Origin: Photobacterium lipolyticum
GTDB lineage: Bacteria; Pseudomonadota; Gammaproteobacteria; Enterobacterales; Vibrionaceae
Direction of reading: 5' to 3'
DNA length: 64,000 nucleotides
Assembly (NCBI RefSeq): GCF_003026475.1
Contig: NZ_PYMC01000011.1
Location: forward strand, 91,517-155,516
Position 1 is the stretch's first letter; the number at the start of each line of letters is the position of its first letter. The position numbers and the translations under genes are program-made. Positions 1-9,540 of the stretch are shown here, one piece after another. The notes under the pieces are model-generated. The model had not been told where the DNA came from and did no database searches. It saw only the letters and a program-made list of their open reading frames with translations.

Positions 1-1804
1 CGACGTCTGCACCCTTACCAGAAGTACCGGTAGAGTAAGAGATCATCGCAACGCGAGGTTCGATACCGAATGCTTTTGCAGAATCTGCAGATTGGATTGC
101 GATTTCAGCCAGTTGCTCAGCGTTTGGATCCGGGTTGATTGCACAGTCACCGTATACCAGTACCTGATCAGGCAGAAGCATGAAGAAGACTGAAGATACG
201 ATAGATGCATCCGGTGCAGTCTTGATGATCTGGAACGGCGGTACGATTGTGTTAGCTGTCGTATGTACGGCACCAGAAACAAGGCCATCAACCTCGTCGT
301 TTTCTAGCATCATTGTGCCAAGGAAAACAGAATCCTGCAGTTTTTCACGTGCAACGACGTCTGTCATGCCCTTGCTCTTACGTAGCTCAACCAGGCGAGC
401 TACGTATTGCTCACGTACTAGGTCAGGATCGATGATTTTAACGCCGGCACCAAGTATTACGCCTTGCTGTTCAGCAACACGCTTGATTTCTGACGGGTTA
501 CCAAGAAGCACACACTCAGCAATGCCGCGCTCAGCACAGATAGCCGCAGCTTTAACAGTTCGCGGTTCGTCACCTTCAGGAAGAACAACACGCTTAGCCG
601 CTTTACGCGCAAGCTCAGTGAGTTCGTAACGGAATGCCGGAGGGCTCAGGCGGCGTTCGCGAGAAGAGCCTTCAGATAGCGAGTCAATCCACTGCCCATC
701 AATGTGGCTGGCCATGTATTCGTTAACGAGCTCTACACGCTCTTTATCGTCAGCGGGTACTTCCAGGCTGAAGCTCTGCAGGTTCAGAGACGTCTGCCAA
801 GTGTTGCCTTGTGCCGTCATGACAGGCAGGCCTGTCTTGAATGCGCGGCTACACAGATCCATCACTGGCTTCGGTAGCTCATAGCCGCCAGTCAGTAGCA
901 GGGCACCGATTTCCATGCCGTTCATTGCAGCAAGACATGCCGCTACGATAACGTCAGGACGGTCAGCAGAAGTGACCAGCAGTGAACCCGGACGGAAGTG
1001 CTCAACCATGTTCGGGATAGAGCGCGCACAGAAAGTGATGCTCTTAATACGACGAGTCGCGATCTCACCGTGGTTGATAATCTCAGCGTTAAGGTGCTTT
1101 GCAATATCCGTTGAACGTGTTGCGATCAGCTCAGAACTCCATGGTGCACAGCCAAGTACACGGATTGGGCTAGAGTTGAATACCTGCATGACTTCAACAT
1201 GAGTAGGGGTTGTGGCTTCAGCATCGTCAAATATTTCAGACAGATCAGGACGCGTACGGCCTTCTGCATCGACTGGTGCGTTTAGTTTGTTAACAATAAC
1301 GCCAGAGATTTGCTTGTTCTTAGTACCGCCGAAGTTAGAACATGCAACTTCGATACGCTCTTTAAGTTGTGCTGGGTTATCTGTACCCGGCGCTACAACG
1401 AAGACGATTTCAGCATCCAGCGTTTTCGCGATTTCATAGTTAATCTGGTTCGCAAATGTGTGCTTGCGTGTCGGTACCAGACCTTCGATTAAGGCAACTT
1501 CAGAATTAGCTGTCGCTTCTTTGAAACGGGCAACAATATCTTCTAGCAGTACATCACTCTTGTCGTTGCGGATAAGTTCTTCTGCATGTGCCATTGAAAA
1601 TGGTTCTGCAATTTTCATATCGCTGTTAGCGCGGATGATCGTTGTTGTCAGATCAGGCTCTGTATCACCGTGACGTGGCTGGGCGATAGGCTTAAAGAAA
1701 GAAACGAGAACGCCTTTGCGCTCCATTGCACGAACAACACCAAGACTAACGCTAGTTAGGCCAACACCAGCGCCAACTGGGATAAGCATAATAGTACGGG
1801 ACAC
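1..1804 (-). CDS. pta: Phosphate acetyltransferase, C-terminus cut by window edge
   Basis: Converts acetyl-CoA and phosphate to acetyl phosphate and CoA in the cytoplasm, the step before acetate kinase. About 601 codons are visible; the family is about 710 residues, so the rest lies beyond base 1. The start is GTG at 1804 (protein begins [19 protein letters not shown]), chosen because GAGGAA sits 7 bases upstream and the N-terminal P-loop-like segment matches long enterobacterial-type Pta, which carries an N-terminal DRTGG-containing regulatory part before the catalytic PTA domain. It lies downstream of ackA on the same strand, separated by 183 bases that contain a terminator-like hairpin. 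Identification is from sequence similarity to known Pta and from the ackA context. Confidence 0.95.
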   Translation of the reverse strand, partial: MSRTIMLIPVGAGVGLTSVSLGVVRAMERKGVLVSFFKPIAQPRHGDTEPDLTTTIIRANSDMKIAEPFSMAHAEELIRNDKSDVLLEDIVARFKEATANSEVALIEGLVPTRKHTFANQINYEIAKTLDAEIVFVVAPGTDNPAQLKERIEVACSNFGGTKNKQISGVIVNKLNAPVDAEGRTRPDLSEIFDDAEATTPTHVEVMQVFNSSPIRVLGCAPWSSELIATRSTDIAKHLNAEIINHGEIATRRIKSITFCARSIPNMVEHFRPGSLLVTSADRPDVIVAACLAAMNGMEIGALLLTGGYELPKPVMDLCSRAFKTGLPVMTAQGNTWQTSLNLQSFSLEVPADDKERVELVNEYMASHIDGQWIDSLSEGSSRERRLSPPAFRYELTELARKAAKRVVLPEGDEPRTVKAAAICAERGIAECVLLGNPSEIKRVAEQQGVILGAGVKIIDPDLVREQYVARLVELRKSKGMTDVVAREKLQDSVFLGTMMLENDEVDGLVSGAVHTTANTIVPPFQIIKTAPDASIVSSVFFMLLPDQVLVYGDCAINPDPNAEQLAEIAIQSADSAKAFGIEPRVAMISYSTGTSGKGADV

Positions 1805-1924
1805 TATGAATTCCTCAAACTATTGAACAATACAGTGCTGTTCAATAATGATTTGTTAATCGTTATTGAGCAGCACCACAAAAAAAAAGGTCATGCTATC
1901 GTGAAAGACGATAAACCATGAAAA

Positions 1925-1948
1925 AATGGCCGGCCAAAGCCAGCCATT
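1925..1948 (-). terminator. Hairpin between ackA and pta
   Basis: Read on the minus strand, AATGGCTGGC, a 4-base loop and GCCGGCCATT pair with one G-U wobble and are followed by TTTTTC. This has the form of an intrinsic terminator or attenuator inside the ackA-pta transcription unit. Confidence 0.6.
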
Positions 1949-1987
1949 ATTTGCTGAGCCCAAGGGCACAGCAGAGTATCGCTAGAA

Positions 1988-3184
1988 TTAGATTTCAGCT
2001 AGACGCGCTGTATCTTCTGCGATCACTAACTCTTCGTTAGTTGACACAACCATCGCCGGTACGCGGCTGTTGTCTGTAGTGATCACACCTTCGCCGCCGA
2101 AACGCGCTTTAAGGTTTTTCTCACCATCAACTTCCACACCCAGGATAGCAAGGCGGTTCAGAACCATCTCACGGATTGGTGCAGAGTTTTCACCGATACC
2201 ACCAGTGAACACGATAGCGTCCAGACGACCTTCTAGTGTTGCAGTGTAACCAGCAACGTACTTAGCCAGACGGTGGCAGAACACGTCCATGGCACGTGTT
2301 GCTTCTTCTTTCTCACCGTAGTTGTCTTCAACGAAACGACAGTCAGAAGTTACGCCAGTTAGACCTAGTAGGCCAGACTCTTTAGTGAACATAGTGTTGA
2401 TTTCATCAACGCTCATACCTAGCTTGTCATGTAGGTGGAACATAACTGCAGGGTCAAGATCACCACAACGGGTACCCATTACCAGGCCTTCAAGAGGTGT
2501 CAGACCCATAGAAGTATCTACAGACTTGCCGTTCTTGATTGCACAAACAGATGCACCGTTACCCAGGTGGCAGTTGATGATGTTCAGTTCGCTCTCTGGC
2601 TTACCTAGGATCTTAGCTGTTTCACGCGTAATGAACAGATGAGAGGTTCCGTGTGCGCCGTAGCGACGGATACCGTGGTCTGTGTATAGGTTGTATGGAA
2701 GTGCGTATAGGTACGCTTCTTCTGGCATAGTTGTGTGGAAAGCAGTATCGAACACAGCGACATTTTTCAGTGCTGGGAATGCTTTCTTCGCGGCTTTAAT
2801 ACCGATGATGTGAGCTGGGTTGTGAAGCGGTGCAAATGTAGCAGCGTCTTCGATACCTTGAAGTACAACGTCGTCAATAAGCGCAGATTTAGTGAATTGC
2901 TCACCACCGTGAACGACACGGTGACCGATAGCGGCCAGATTTTCTGCCAGCTCTGGCTTAGAAGCAATAATGGTATCTACCATGAATGCTAGCGCCTCTT
3001 CGTGTGCAGCACCGTTACCAAGTTGTGCTTCGTGCTTGCCATCAAGTTTCCACTTGATACGAGCTTCAGGAAGGTGCAGACATTCTGCAAGACCTGTCAG
3101 GTGCTCTTCACCTGAAACAGCGTCAACAATTGCGAACTTAAGAGAAGAGCTACCGCAGTTAAGAACTAGAACCAGCTTAGACAT
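1988..3184 (-). CDS. ackA: Acetate kinase
   Basis: Makes acetate and ATP from acetyl phosphate and ADP in the overflow and fermentation route. The 398-residue length is typical. Visible ASKHA-fold motifs include NCGSSSLKF at the N-terminus (phosphate 1 loop), GHRVVHGG near residue 90, HLGNGAS near 208, [11 protein letters not shown] near 225 and FTGGIGEN near 325. The start at 3184 has a modest TAGG Shine-Dalgarno sequence. It is first in an ackA-pta order with yfbV divergent, the arrangement seen in E. coli and Vibrio. An FNR-type promoter is predicted about 230 bases upstream, consistent with use under low oxygen. Confidence 0.97.
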   Translation of the reverse strand: MSKLVLVLNCGSSSLKFAIVDAVSGEEHLTGLAECLHLPEARIKWKLDGKHEAQLGNGAAHEEALAFMVDTIIASKPELAENLAAIGHRVVHGGEQFTKSALIDDVVLQGIEDAATFAPLHNPAHIIGIKAAKKAFPALKNVAVFDTAFHTTMPEEAYLYALPYNLYTDHGIRRYGAHGTSHLFITRETAKILGKPESELNIINCHLGNGASVCAIKNGKSVDTSMGLTPLEGLVMGTRCGDLDPAVMFHLHDKLGMSVDEINTMFTKESGLLGLTGVTSDCRFVEDNYGEKEEATRAMDVFCHRLAKYVAGYTATLEGRLDAIVFTGGIGENSAPIREMVLNRLAILGVEVDGEKNLKARFGGEGVITTDNSRVPAMVVSTNEELVIAEDTARLAEI

Positions 3185-3415
3185 GAGTGACTACCTATAA
3201 TCTGTCTGAAAGTTGATATTCAAATTGAATAAAAAAAGTACCCATAGAGTAGACGACAATTTATTTAGTCGACCTAATCTGGGTCAAATTCGTTTTGTCC
3301 GTATAATAGAGAATTGAGTAACCCGCAATTCTGGGTCATCCTTGAGAGCGCCATGGGTTGCCAGAATGATAAATACAGGCAACAATTACTTTAAGGCGCG
3401 CTAAGGATAGCGATT

Positions 3416-3464
3416 GTTATGCAATATAACAAAAAGATTTTTAGAATAATTTAATTTGAATCAA
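3416..3464 (-). promoter_or_regulatory. Predicted FNR-type class II promoter for ackA
   Basis: On the minus strand TTGATTCAAATTAA (3464-3451) matches the FNR consensus TTGAT-N4-ATCAA at 9 of 10 positions. TATATT (3428-3423) follows after exactly 22 bases, the geometry of an activator site centred at -41.5 with its -10 box. The predicted transcription start is near 3416. The rest of the 334-base ackA/yfbV gap (3185-3518) holds no gene; the yfbV promoter must also lie here. Confidence 0.45.
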
Positions 3465-3518
3465 CTTTATTGTCTCTAAATTTGAATTTTTACAGTTTTT
3501 TTTGATGGTTGGTGTTTT

Positions 3519-3968
3519 ATGAGTCAAGAAACGATCTGGCAGAATTTTCAAAACGGTCAGCAATATATGGCAACCTGGCCGATACGCAAAGAGCTCGCTT
3601 TGATGTTCCCTGAGCCGCGATATATTAAAGCAACAAAATTTGCGACCCGTGTGATGCCGGCTATTGCAGTGATGAGTGTGCTAAGCCAAATGGCGTTCAA
3701 CAACTATGATGCATTGCCTCAGGCTATTGTCGTGGCCTTTTTTGCGCTGAGTATGCCGCTTCAGGGATTATGGTGGTTAGGCAAGCGTAGTCGCACTGTA
3801 CTTCCACCGTCATTAGCAACTTGGTATCGCGAAATTTACGAAAAGATAAAAAATGAAGGATATGCGATGCAGCCATTGAAAAAGCAGCCTCGCTATTTGG
3901 AACTGGCTGAAGTGCTGAACCGGGCATTTAAGCAATTGGACAAGACGTCGTTAGAGCGGTGGTTTTAA
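3519..3968 (+). CDS. yfbV: UPF0208 membrane protein YfbV
   Basis: A 149-residue inner-membrane protein of the UPF0208 family. Two hydrophobic segments are visible (about residues 43-60 and 67-88) between a charged N-terminus and a cytoplasmic-looking basic C-terminal half. E. coli YfbV has been linked to chromosome organisation near the terminus; that role is not visible in the sequence. It is divergent from ackA as in E. coli, which supports the call. Downstream the gene runs into the heptamer-repeat intergenic region rather than a conventional terminator. Confidence 0.93.
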   Translation: MSQETIWQNFQNGQQYMATWPIRKELALMFPEPRYIKATKFATRVMPAIAVMSVLSQMAFNNYDALPQAIVVAFFALSMPLQGLWWLGKRSRTVLPPSLATWYREIYEKIKNEGYAMQPLKKQPRYLELAEVLNRAFKQLDKTSLERWF

Positions 3969-4017
3969 TTAAGAGCGGAAAGAACGGGGCTACTGAGGTT
4001 CTAGGGATAAGACGTTT

Positions 4018-4045
4018 CGAGTTCCTAGAAACGAGTAACGAGGAA
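4018..4045. repeat. Short heptamer array, part A1
   Basis: Four contiguous 7-base units CGAGTTC, CTAGAAA, CGAGTAA, CGAGGAA. This is the left-type (CGAG/CTAG) half of the array family seen in several intergenic spaces of this window. Confidence 0.8.
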
Positions 4046-4110
4046 GAGAGGTTCTATGGAAAGAGCGGAAAAGCTTGACGCAAGTAAGCGGGTTTTGAAT
4101 CCTCCTTGCA

Positions 4111-4156
4111 GAACCCCAGAACCCCAGAACCCCAGAACCGAGTATCGCGATACTCG
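4111..4156. repeat. Octamer repeat and 18-bp palindrome
   Basis: GAACCCCA occurs three times in tandem (4111-4134), followed by the perfect palindrome CGAGTATCGCGATACTCG at 4139-4156. The palindrome is built from the same CGAG/CTCG words as the neighbouring heptamer arrays. Confidence 0.85.
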
Positions 4157-4166
4157 ATCCCCGCAT

Positions 4167-4250
4167 CTCGCATCTCGCATCTCGCTACTCGCATCTCGCT
4201 ACTAGTGTCTCGTTACTCGCTACTAGTGTCTCGTTACTCGCTACTCGTTC
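4167..4250. repeat. Heptamer array A2 (12 units)
   Basis: Twelve uninterrupted 7-base units, each CTCG or CTAG plus three bases (CAT, CTA, TGT, TTA or TTC). The array ends five bases before the stop codon of the minus-strand ABC ATPase gene, so it fills the space between two convergent genes. Confidence 0.95.
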
Positions 4251-4254
4251 CCTG

Positions 4255-5049
4255 CTAACTCAATAACAGGCTATCATCAGCCAGTTCTTCGCCGCGTACT
4301 TTGCTGAACATTTCCAGCAGGTGCTTCACGTCCATCTGGTCACGTTCATGGCCATCAACATCTAACACGATTTCGCCCTGATGGAGCATGACAGTGCGAT
4401 CGCCATAGGCCAGCGCATCTTTCATTGAGTGAGTGACCATCATGACCGTCAGGTCGAACTCTTCAACCACTTTTTTAGTCAGAGCAAGAACGAATGCCGC
4501 CATACGCGGATCCAGTGCCGCAGTATGCTCATCAAGCAGTAACAGTTTACTGTCAGCAAGGGTTGCCATTACCAGGCTTACCGCCTGACGCTGACCACCC
4601 GATAGCAGACCAATACTGTCGCCCAGGCGATCTTCCAGCCCTAAGCCTAAGATACTGATCCGTTCCTGAAACTGCTTTCGACGATGGGAAGAAAGTGCCA
4701 TTTTCCAGCTGCGCTGACTGCCTCGCTTATAGGCCAGCGCCATATTCTCTTCAATCGTCAGTGAGGCACAGGTGCCAGCAAGGGGATCCTGAAAAACGCG
4801 GGCAGCATACTGAGCGCGTTCATGCACCGACTTGTCGGTGACATCGATATTATCGATCAATACCTGACCGCTGCTCATCGGGGTTTCACCACTCACCGCG
4901 CCGAGTAAGGTTGATTTACCCGCGCCGTTTGAACCGATCACCGTGACAAACTGTTTTTCAGGGACAATTAAACCGACGCCTCGCAGGGCCTGGTTCTCTA
5001 AAATAGTGCCTTCATTGAAGGTAACGCGGATATTATTTAATTCAATCAT
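4255..5049 (-). CDS. ABC transporter ATP-binding protein (TrpXYZ-like system)
   Basis: Energising ATPase for the permease and binding protein encoded just upstream. The 264 residues include Walker A GSNGAGKST (about 39-47), the signature LSGGQRQ (about 150) and Walker B LLLLDEHTA (about 170), where DEHTA in place of DEPTS is typical of this COG1101-type ATPase. A strong AGGAGG lies 11 bases before the start, and the permease stop is only 15 bases upstream, so the genes are one operon. Related three-gene systems with PF04392 binding proteins have been linked to tryptophan or other amino acids; the substrate cannot be read from the sequence. Confidence 0.88.
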   Translation of the reverse strand: MIELNNIRVTFNEGTILENQALRGVGLIVPEKQFVTVIGSNGAGKSTLLGAVSGETPMSSGQVLIDNIDVTDKSVHERAQYAARVFQDPLAGTCASLTIEENMALAYKRGSQRSWKMALSSHRRKQFQERISILGLGLEDRLGDSIGLLSGGQRQAVSLVMATLADSKLLLLDEHTAALDPRMAAFVLALTKKVVEEFDLTVMMVTHSMKDALAYGDRTVMLHQGEIVLDVDGHERDQMDVKHLLEMFSKVRGEELADDSLLLS

Positions 5050-5064
5050 CTTTAGCTTTACCTC

Positions 5065-5991
5065 CTAGGCCATTTTTTTTGCCGCAACAACGCGTTTCTT
5101 TTTACGGTGAAAGCTGCTCTTCATACGCGGGGCAATCAGCGCGACAGCGACCAGCAGTGCAGTGATCAGGTTAAGATCAGAAGCTTGCAGGCCGAACATG
5201 CCTGAGCTTAATGCAAAGGCAACAGCCAGACGGTAAAGAACTGAACCCACGATAACTGCAACAACAGCGACCCAGATTTTTCGCCCGGGGATCAGCGTCT
5301 GACCCAGAATAACCGCCGCTAAGCCGACAACAATTGTACCGACACCGGAAGTGACATCCGCAAAGCTGTTGGTTTGAGCAAACAAGGCACCAGAGAAGCC
5401 GACAAAGCCGTTAGAAAGGGCTAAGCCAAGATAAGTGTATAGTGCCGTATTTCCACCTTGGGCATTGACCATGCGGCTATTGACCCCTGTTGCCCGCAGA
5501 CCTAAACCAAAGTCACTGGCGAGCAGACGAATAATGAACCAGGCGCTGAAGCCGACGAGCAGGGCTACAACCAGTAAGCGCATCAGGTCTGAGTCGAACC
5601 CGTAGTCCATGGCGAAGGTTTCGAATGGTGTCAGAATGGTATCTTCACCCAGTAGGGCAAGATTGGGGCGTCCCATAATGCGAATATTGATCGAGAAGGC
5701 GGCAATCATGGTCAGGATACTGGCGAGCAGGTGTAAAATATTACAACGAATCGCCAGGAAGCCAGTTACCAGACCACACATTCCTCCGGCAATTATCGCC
5801 AGTAAGGTGGCTAACCAGGGGTTTACTCCCGCGACAATTGCAGTTGCCGCAACAGCGGCACCCATGGGAAAACTGCCATCGACAGTCAGATCGGGAAAAT
5901 CTAATACCCGGAAGGTCAGGTAAACCCCAAGGGCAACCAAACCATAGACTAAACCTATTTCCAGCGTACCGATGAAGGCAAAGAAAGACAT
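5065..5991 (-). CDS. ABC transporter permease (LivH-like fold)
   Basis: Integral membrane subunit of the same transporter. It has 308 residues with about eight hydrophobic segments and the N-terminal pattern GLVYGLVALGVYLTFRVLDF common to this branch of the BPD_transp_2 family. The C-terminus is short and strongly basic (RKKKRVVAAKK), as expected for a cytoplasmic tail. AAGGAG precedes the start by eight bases. It is the middle gene of the operon; the gap to the upstream binding protein gene is about 80 bases and contains a CGAG/CTCG hairpin that could adjust relative expression. Confidence 0.88.
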   Translation of the reverse strand: MSFFAFIGTLEIGLVYGLVALGVYLTFRVLDFPDLTVDGSFPMGAAVAATAIVAGVNPWLATLLAIIAGGMCGLVTGFLAIRCNILHLLASILTMIAAFSINIRIMGRPNLALLGEDTILTPFETFAMDYGFDSDLMRLLVVALLVGFSAWFIIRLLASDFGLGLRATGVNSRMVNAQGGNTALYTYLGLALSNGFVGFSGALFAQTNSFADVTSGVGTIVVGLAAVILGQTLIPGRKIWVAVVAVIVGSVLYRLAVAFALSSGMFGLQASDLNLITALLVAVALIAPRMKSSFHRKKKRVVAAKKMA

Positions 5992-6020
5992 CTATAACAC
6001 TCCTTGTCTTTAGAGAGATA

Positions 6021-6056
6021 GAGGCGAGTATCGAGATATTCCTAATCACTCGCCTC
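6021..6056. repeat. CGAG/CTCG inverted repeat inside ABC operon
   Basis: GAGGCGAGT (6021-6029) and ACTCGCCTC (6048-6056) form a perfect 9-bp stem. CGAGTAT and CGAGATA heptamers lie in the left half and CTCGCCT, CTCGATA in the right. It belongs to the array family but lies between two co-directional genes of one operon. Confidence 0.8.
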
Positions 6057-6070
6057 TCGATACTTAATAC

Positions 6071-7036
6071 TTACTTCTCTATTGTCGTAGCACGCTCTAA
6101 TACCGAAGCCGGAAAAGTAATGCCGAGTTGATCAGCCACTTTCTGGTTAAGTGCCAGATCAGAGCCTTTGGCTACTTTAACGGGCAGATCTGCCACTTTG
6201 GTTCCTTTTAAAAGGGCATCGACATAATCAGCCGTTTGCACGCCAACCTGGTAATAGTCGAATCCCAAAGCGGCTAGCGCGCCGTTGGCAATGTAAGTGG
6301 TCGATGCACCAATGATGGGTTTTTTAGCCTGATTAGCCGCGTTGACTAAGCCATCAATGGCACTTGCCACCGTATTGTCTGTTGGGGCATAGATAACATC
6401 CGCTTTTGAAGCGACAATTTGTGCGGCAGACTGAACATCGGCACTTTTAAGCGCGGTGCCTTCAACAACGGTCAGCCCTTTGGCATCCGCAGCTGCGCGC
6501 AGCAGTTCAACAAGTGCAACCGCATTGGCTTCACCGGGATTAAAGACAACCCCGATACTTTTCAGATCAGGGATAAGTTCTTGCATTAAATCGACATGCT
6601 GAGCGACAGGAGAAAGATCCGATAAACCGGTTACGTTGCGACCGGGTTCATCCATGTTCTTGACCAGCTTAGCGCCGAGGGGATCGGTCACTGCGGTAAA
6701 CACAACAGGAATAGAACGGGTAGAAGCTGCCAGAGCTTGCGCTGTTGGTGTCGCGATACCCACGAGGACGTCCGGGCGTTCACCCACAAATTGCTTGGCA
6801 ATCTGCACGGCAATGGCGGGGTTACCTTGCGCGGTTTGGTAGGTGAATTCTAGGTTTGTTCCTTCAATATACCCTTTTGCTTTCAGACCATCTAACAGAC
6901 CTTGACGAGCCGCATCAAGTGCCGGGTGTTCAACGATTTGTGATACGGCGACTTTTGCTACATCGGCCAGTGCTGATGTTGATAATACCAGTGATGCTGC
7001 GACACACGCTGCGGTAAGCAGTTTCTTTCCCTTCAT
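6071..7036 (-). CDS. ABC transporter substrate-binding protein (PF04392 type)
   Basis: Periplasmic solute receptor of the three-gene ABC system. Its 321 residues start with a clear signal peptide (KGKK, a hydrophobic stretch, then cleavage after STSALA near residue 24). The mature part shows the two-lobe ABC_sub_bind pattern with VGIATPTAQALA and VVFTAVTDPLGAKLV. AAGGAG is eight bases upstream of the start. It is the first gene of the operon, so the promoter must lie in the 498-base gap above 7036. TrpX-like proteins of this family bind aromatic or other amino acids; the ligand here is unknown. Confidence 0.87.
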   Translation of the reverse strand: MKGKKLLTAACVAASLVLSTSALADVAKVAVSQIVEHPALDAARQGLLDGLKAKGYIEGTNLEFTYQTAQGNPAIAVQIAKQFVGERPDVLVGIATPTAQALAASTRSIPVVFTAVTDPLGAKLVKNMDEPGRNVTGLSDLSPVAQHVDLMQELIPDLKSIGVVFNPGEANAVALVELLRAAADAKGLTVVEGTALKSADVQSAAQIVASKADVIYAPTDNTVASAIDGLVNAANQAKKPIIGASTTYIANGALAALGFDYYQVGVQTADYVDALLKGTKVADLPVKVAKGSDLALNQKVADQLGITFPASVLERATTIEK

Positions 7037-7534
7037 TGCGAGCTCCTTGCTTCTATTTATTTTATTCAGATCATGGCGAGATCATTTATCCGTGTTGTTG
7101 GTATTTTCGTCTTGCCTAAGGCTATTTTGTCCTGATTAGAATAATGTTTTATCGTAAAGGGAAAAGAAAGAACATCTAATTTTTAACAAAATAGAAACAA
7201 GCGGCAGGTTGTATCTGTGGATTTTTTTTGCTTGGATAGTGTATGTCACCAAACCCTATTCTTTATTTAGTTTAAGTACTGGTTGGCGAGTACGCTTGTG
7301 GTTAATTATGCTTATTTGGAATTTTGTTGATGTGTCGATCAGTACCGTATCACTAGGTAATATAATGTTTGTTCAGCTAAGGATAAGGAATATCGGATAT
7401 TTTAGATGTGATAGAGATACTAGCGGTCTCTCTCCCAAGAACCCCAGTACCAATGTTGATGAATGATGACCGGTTCAAAATCCATGAAAAGAGGTATGTG
7501 CCTGGCCGCCGATGGGGTTCTGTTCTTCTCGCGG
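7037..7534. other. Intergenic gap upstream of the ABC operon
   Basis: About 500 AT-rich bases between the binding-protein start and the ChaN-family stop. No convincing gene is seen: open frames here lack ribosome sites and family features. The ABC operon promoter should be within the first 150 bases above 7036. A short CCCAAGAACCCCAG stretch near 7433-7446 resembles the GAACCCCA repeat at 4111. Confidence 0.6.
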
Positions 7535-8491
7535 CTATTTATGACATTTCAAATCGTAGTTTCTGCCATGGAGCCCTTTCATCGCAGCCATCATGTTATC
7601 TTTATTGACATAGTCTTCGGGTAACGGCATCACATTGACGCGGTAATCTGGTGCTTGTGCGGAAAGACGGGATGTTTCAGTAACTGGCGTTACCATAACC
7701 ACGTCCAAACCAGGGTTGCGAGCTTTGATACGAGAAGCCGTTCCCAAGCCTTCTGCGACATGAAATCTACCCGCCACATGAATGATCTGCTTACCCGGGT
7801 GTTGTGCCAGATAATTCACCATGCTTTCTGCCATCGTATCGTCCCATGCGGTTTGTGCGGCAAACTGGTGCTGGGTTTTAGCTTCATCACCATGGTGCAT
7901 TAAAGTGTTAAATTGGGTCTGATACGCATCTGGCGTCAGGGTAAGCTGCTCAGCCACCCACCTGCGCTCATGTTGTGGCAGGCGATCCAGGTAATCTGCG
8001 CCATTCTGTCCGATACAACGCACTATGAATTGGGGGGCATTCGCCGCAATCACGTCTAAATCGTGCTGTTTGGCAAATTCAACCAATGGGCGGTAATCGC
8101 TGATGTAGTTTGGCCATGCTTTAGCGTTTTTGATCAGGGTTTGCTCGCCAATTTCTCCAACCAGATATTGATTCAACACCGGTTGATGATCTCGGGTGAA
8201 TTGTTCCATCGATAGTGTGATATTTGGATTCTGGCTATAAAGTTGGGCGAAGAGTTGCGCTTGCATTAAGTGCACGCCAGGGTGGCCATGCCATTCGCCG
8301 ACTAAAATAATATCGGCATCTTTGATAGCCAGGCTGAGTTCGACTAAGTTGAGCGGCGTGCCTTGGGGTGAGGTGATTGAATAATCATACATTGTCGGCG
8401 CGAGGGGGGATGCTGAGGTAGCGGTCGAAACGGGTTGACCGGCACAGCCGATAAGTAAACTTACTAATCCCAGCGGAAACCATTTTTTCAT
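7535..8491 (-). CDS. ChaN/PhuW-family lipoprotein
   Basis: A 318-residue predicted lipoprotein: the N-terminus MKKWFPLGLVSLLIGCAG has a lipobox LIGC, so Cys16 would be lipidated. The body matches the ChaN (DUF399) family, with the early motif ILVGEWHGHPGVH and the late motif IIHVAGRFHVAEG, whose histidines fit the haem- or metal-binding role proposed for the family. Homologues in other bacteria are tied to iron or haem uptake, but no haem genes lie nearby here. It is followed on the same strand by no obvious partner; rlmA lies upstream and may be separately transcribed. Confidence 0.85.
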   Translation of the reverse strand: MKKWFPLGLVSLLIGCAGQPVSTATSASPLAPTMYDYSITSPQGTPLNLVELSLAIKDADIILVGEWHGHPGVHLMQAQLFAQLYSQNPNITLSMEQFTRDHQPVLNQYLVGEIGEQTLIKNAKAWPNYISDYRPLVEFAKQHDLDVIAANAPQFIVRCIGQNGADYLDRLPQHERRWVAEQLTLTPDAYQTQFNTLMHHGDEAKTQHQFAAQTAWDDTMAESMVNYLAQHPGKQIIHVAGRFHVAEGLGTASRIKARNPGLDVVMVTPVTETSRLSAQAPDYRVNVMPLPEDYVNKDNMMAAMKGLHGRNYDLKCHK

Positions 8492-8557
8492 TATTTTACA
8501 GCCCCATAATGGTTCAGACTATGTCGGTATAATTGTAGACGGTACAGAAAGATAAAT

Positions 8558-8586
8558 GAGATGAAACTGAGGCTCAATTTCATCTC
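8558..8586. terminator. Near-perfect palindrome between rlmA and the ChaN gene
   Basis: GAGATGAAACTGAG and CTCAATTTCATCTC are 14-base arms with one mismatch around a single base, 20 bases past the rlmA stop codon. There is no T-run, so it may be a weak terminator, an mRNA end protector or an operator for the downstream ChaN-family gene. Confidence 0.4.
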
Positions 8587-8605
8587 GGTCAATACCATAT
8601 GGAGA

Positions 8606-9421
8606 TTATTGGCGGCGATAAACTCGAATTGCGAAATCGGCTTCGCAGTTGAACGTCGGTGCATCAGCCAGTTGCTGCCACACCTCTGTGGATGTTTTCC
8701 AGGCAAATGGCGTCATTTGCATCAGCGCGGTCGCTTCTTCACCGGTTAACTGCATGTCGTAATGTAGTTGCTGATCAACAATCAGATCAAAGCCTTCAAT
8801 GACTTCCGGTGCCATATCATGTAAGCGAACGCCATCGTAAATCAGCTCTTTTAATTGATATAAATGGCGTGCCGCAGGCGTGACGGTCACTAAAACCCCG
8901 CCTTTTTTCATGGTGCGCTGTAACTCTTCTGCTTTGCATGGGGCATAAATGCGGACAATCGCATCGAAGTATTGTTCCTGATAAGGCAGGCGGTGGCTTG
9001 AAGCGACACAGAAATGGCAGTCTTTATAGCGTTTAGCGGCATAACGCACGGCGACTTTCGAGATATCCAGGCCATGAACGGCCAGCTCGGGATGACGGGC
9101 ATTTAATCGTGTAAATTCAGAGGTGTAGTAGCCTTCACCGCAACCAATATCCAGTAACTGCCCGGCATCTTCAGAAAGCTGTTCGTCTAGGTGACGAATG
9201 ACTTCTTCGCGCAATGGTTTGTAATGGTCAGTGTTTAGGAACAAGCGGCGTGCCTGCATCATTTTCTGATTGTCACCTGGATTCTTAGAACCTTTATGGT
9301 GAGCAGGCATAAGGTTCACATATCCTTCTTTGGCCTGGTCAAACTGATGATTATTTTCACAGCGCCAATATTGAGGATGTTGAACAAGTGCGGAGTGACA
9401 AAGTGGACATTGGTAAGACAT
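8606..9421 (-). CDS. rlmA: 23S rRNA (guanine-745-N1)-methyltransferase
   Basis: SAM-dependent enzyme that methylates G745 of 23S rRNA. The start at 9421 gives MSYQCPLC; longer in-frame readings add 26 residues unlike the family. It has an N-terminal zinc-binding knuckle (C5, C8, C21 and H25 in CPLC...CENNH), then the SAM-binding motif LDIGCGEGYYT near residue 93 and the Rossmann methyltransferase core. The 271-residue length is normal for RlmA. It lies between the chemoreceptor gene and the ChaN-family gene, with hairpins on both sides, so it is probably its own unit. Confidence 0.92.
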   Translation of the reverse strand: MSYQCPLCHSALVQHPQYWRCENNHQFDQAKEGYVNLMPAHHKGSKNPGDNQKMMQARRLFLNTDHYKPLREEVIRHLDEQLSEDAGQLLDIGCGEGYYTSEFTRLNARHPELAVHGLDISKVAVRYAAKRYKDCHFCVASSHRLPYQEQYFDAIVRIYAPCKAEELQRTMKKGGVLVTVTPAARHLYQLKELIYDGVRLHDMAPEVIEGFDLIVDQQLHYDMQLTGEEATALMQMTPFAWKTSTEVWQQLADAPTFNCEADFAIRVYRRQ

Positions 9422-9485
9422 GCTGTAAGCCAAGCGATTGAGAGACGGCAGATATTGTAAACCCCTCGATATCGGCCTGCAAGTT

Positions 9486-9505
9486 GGCCCGGTTTGCACC
9501 GGGCC
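9486..9505 (-). terminator. GC-rich hairpin after the chemoreceptor gene
   Basis: GGCCCGGT, a 4-base loop and ACCGGGCC form a perfect 8-bp stem downstream of the MCP stop codon at 9541. It lacks a T-run on the minus strand, so termination efficiency is uncertain. Confidence 0.5.
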
Positions 9506-9540
9506 TTCATGCGATCAAATTGCTGGTCAGTGAGTTCCCG

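Noticed and set aside
180..1673. Several plus-strand open frames over the first 1.7 kb
   Set aside because: They are antisense to pta, have no ribosome sites and show no family features.
7209..7608. Two small plus-strand open frames in the gap upstream of the ABC operon
   Set aside because: AT-rich, low-complexity translations without start signals; one runs into the ChaN-family gene on the other strand.
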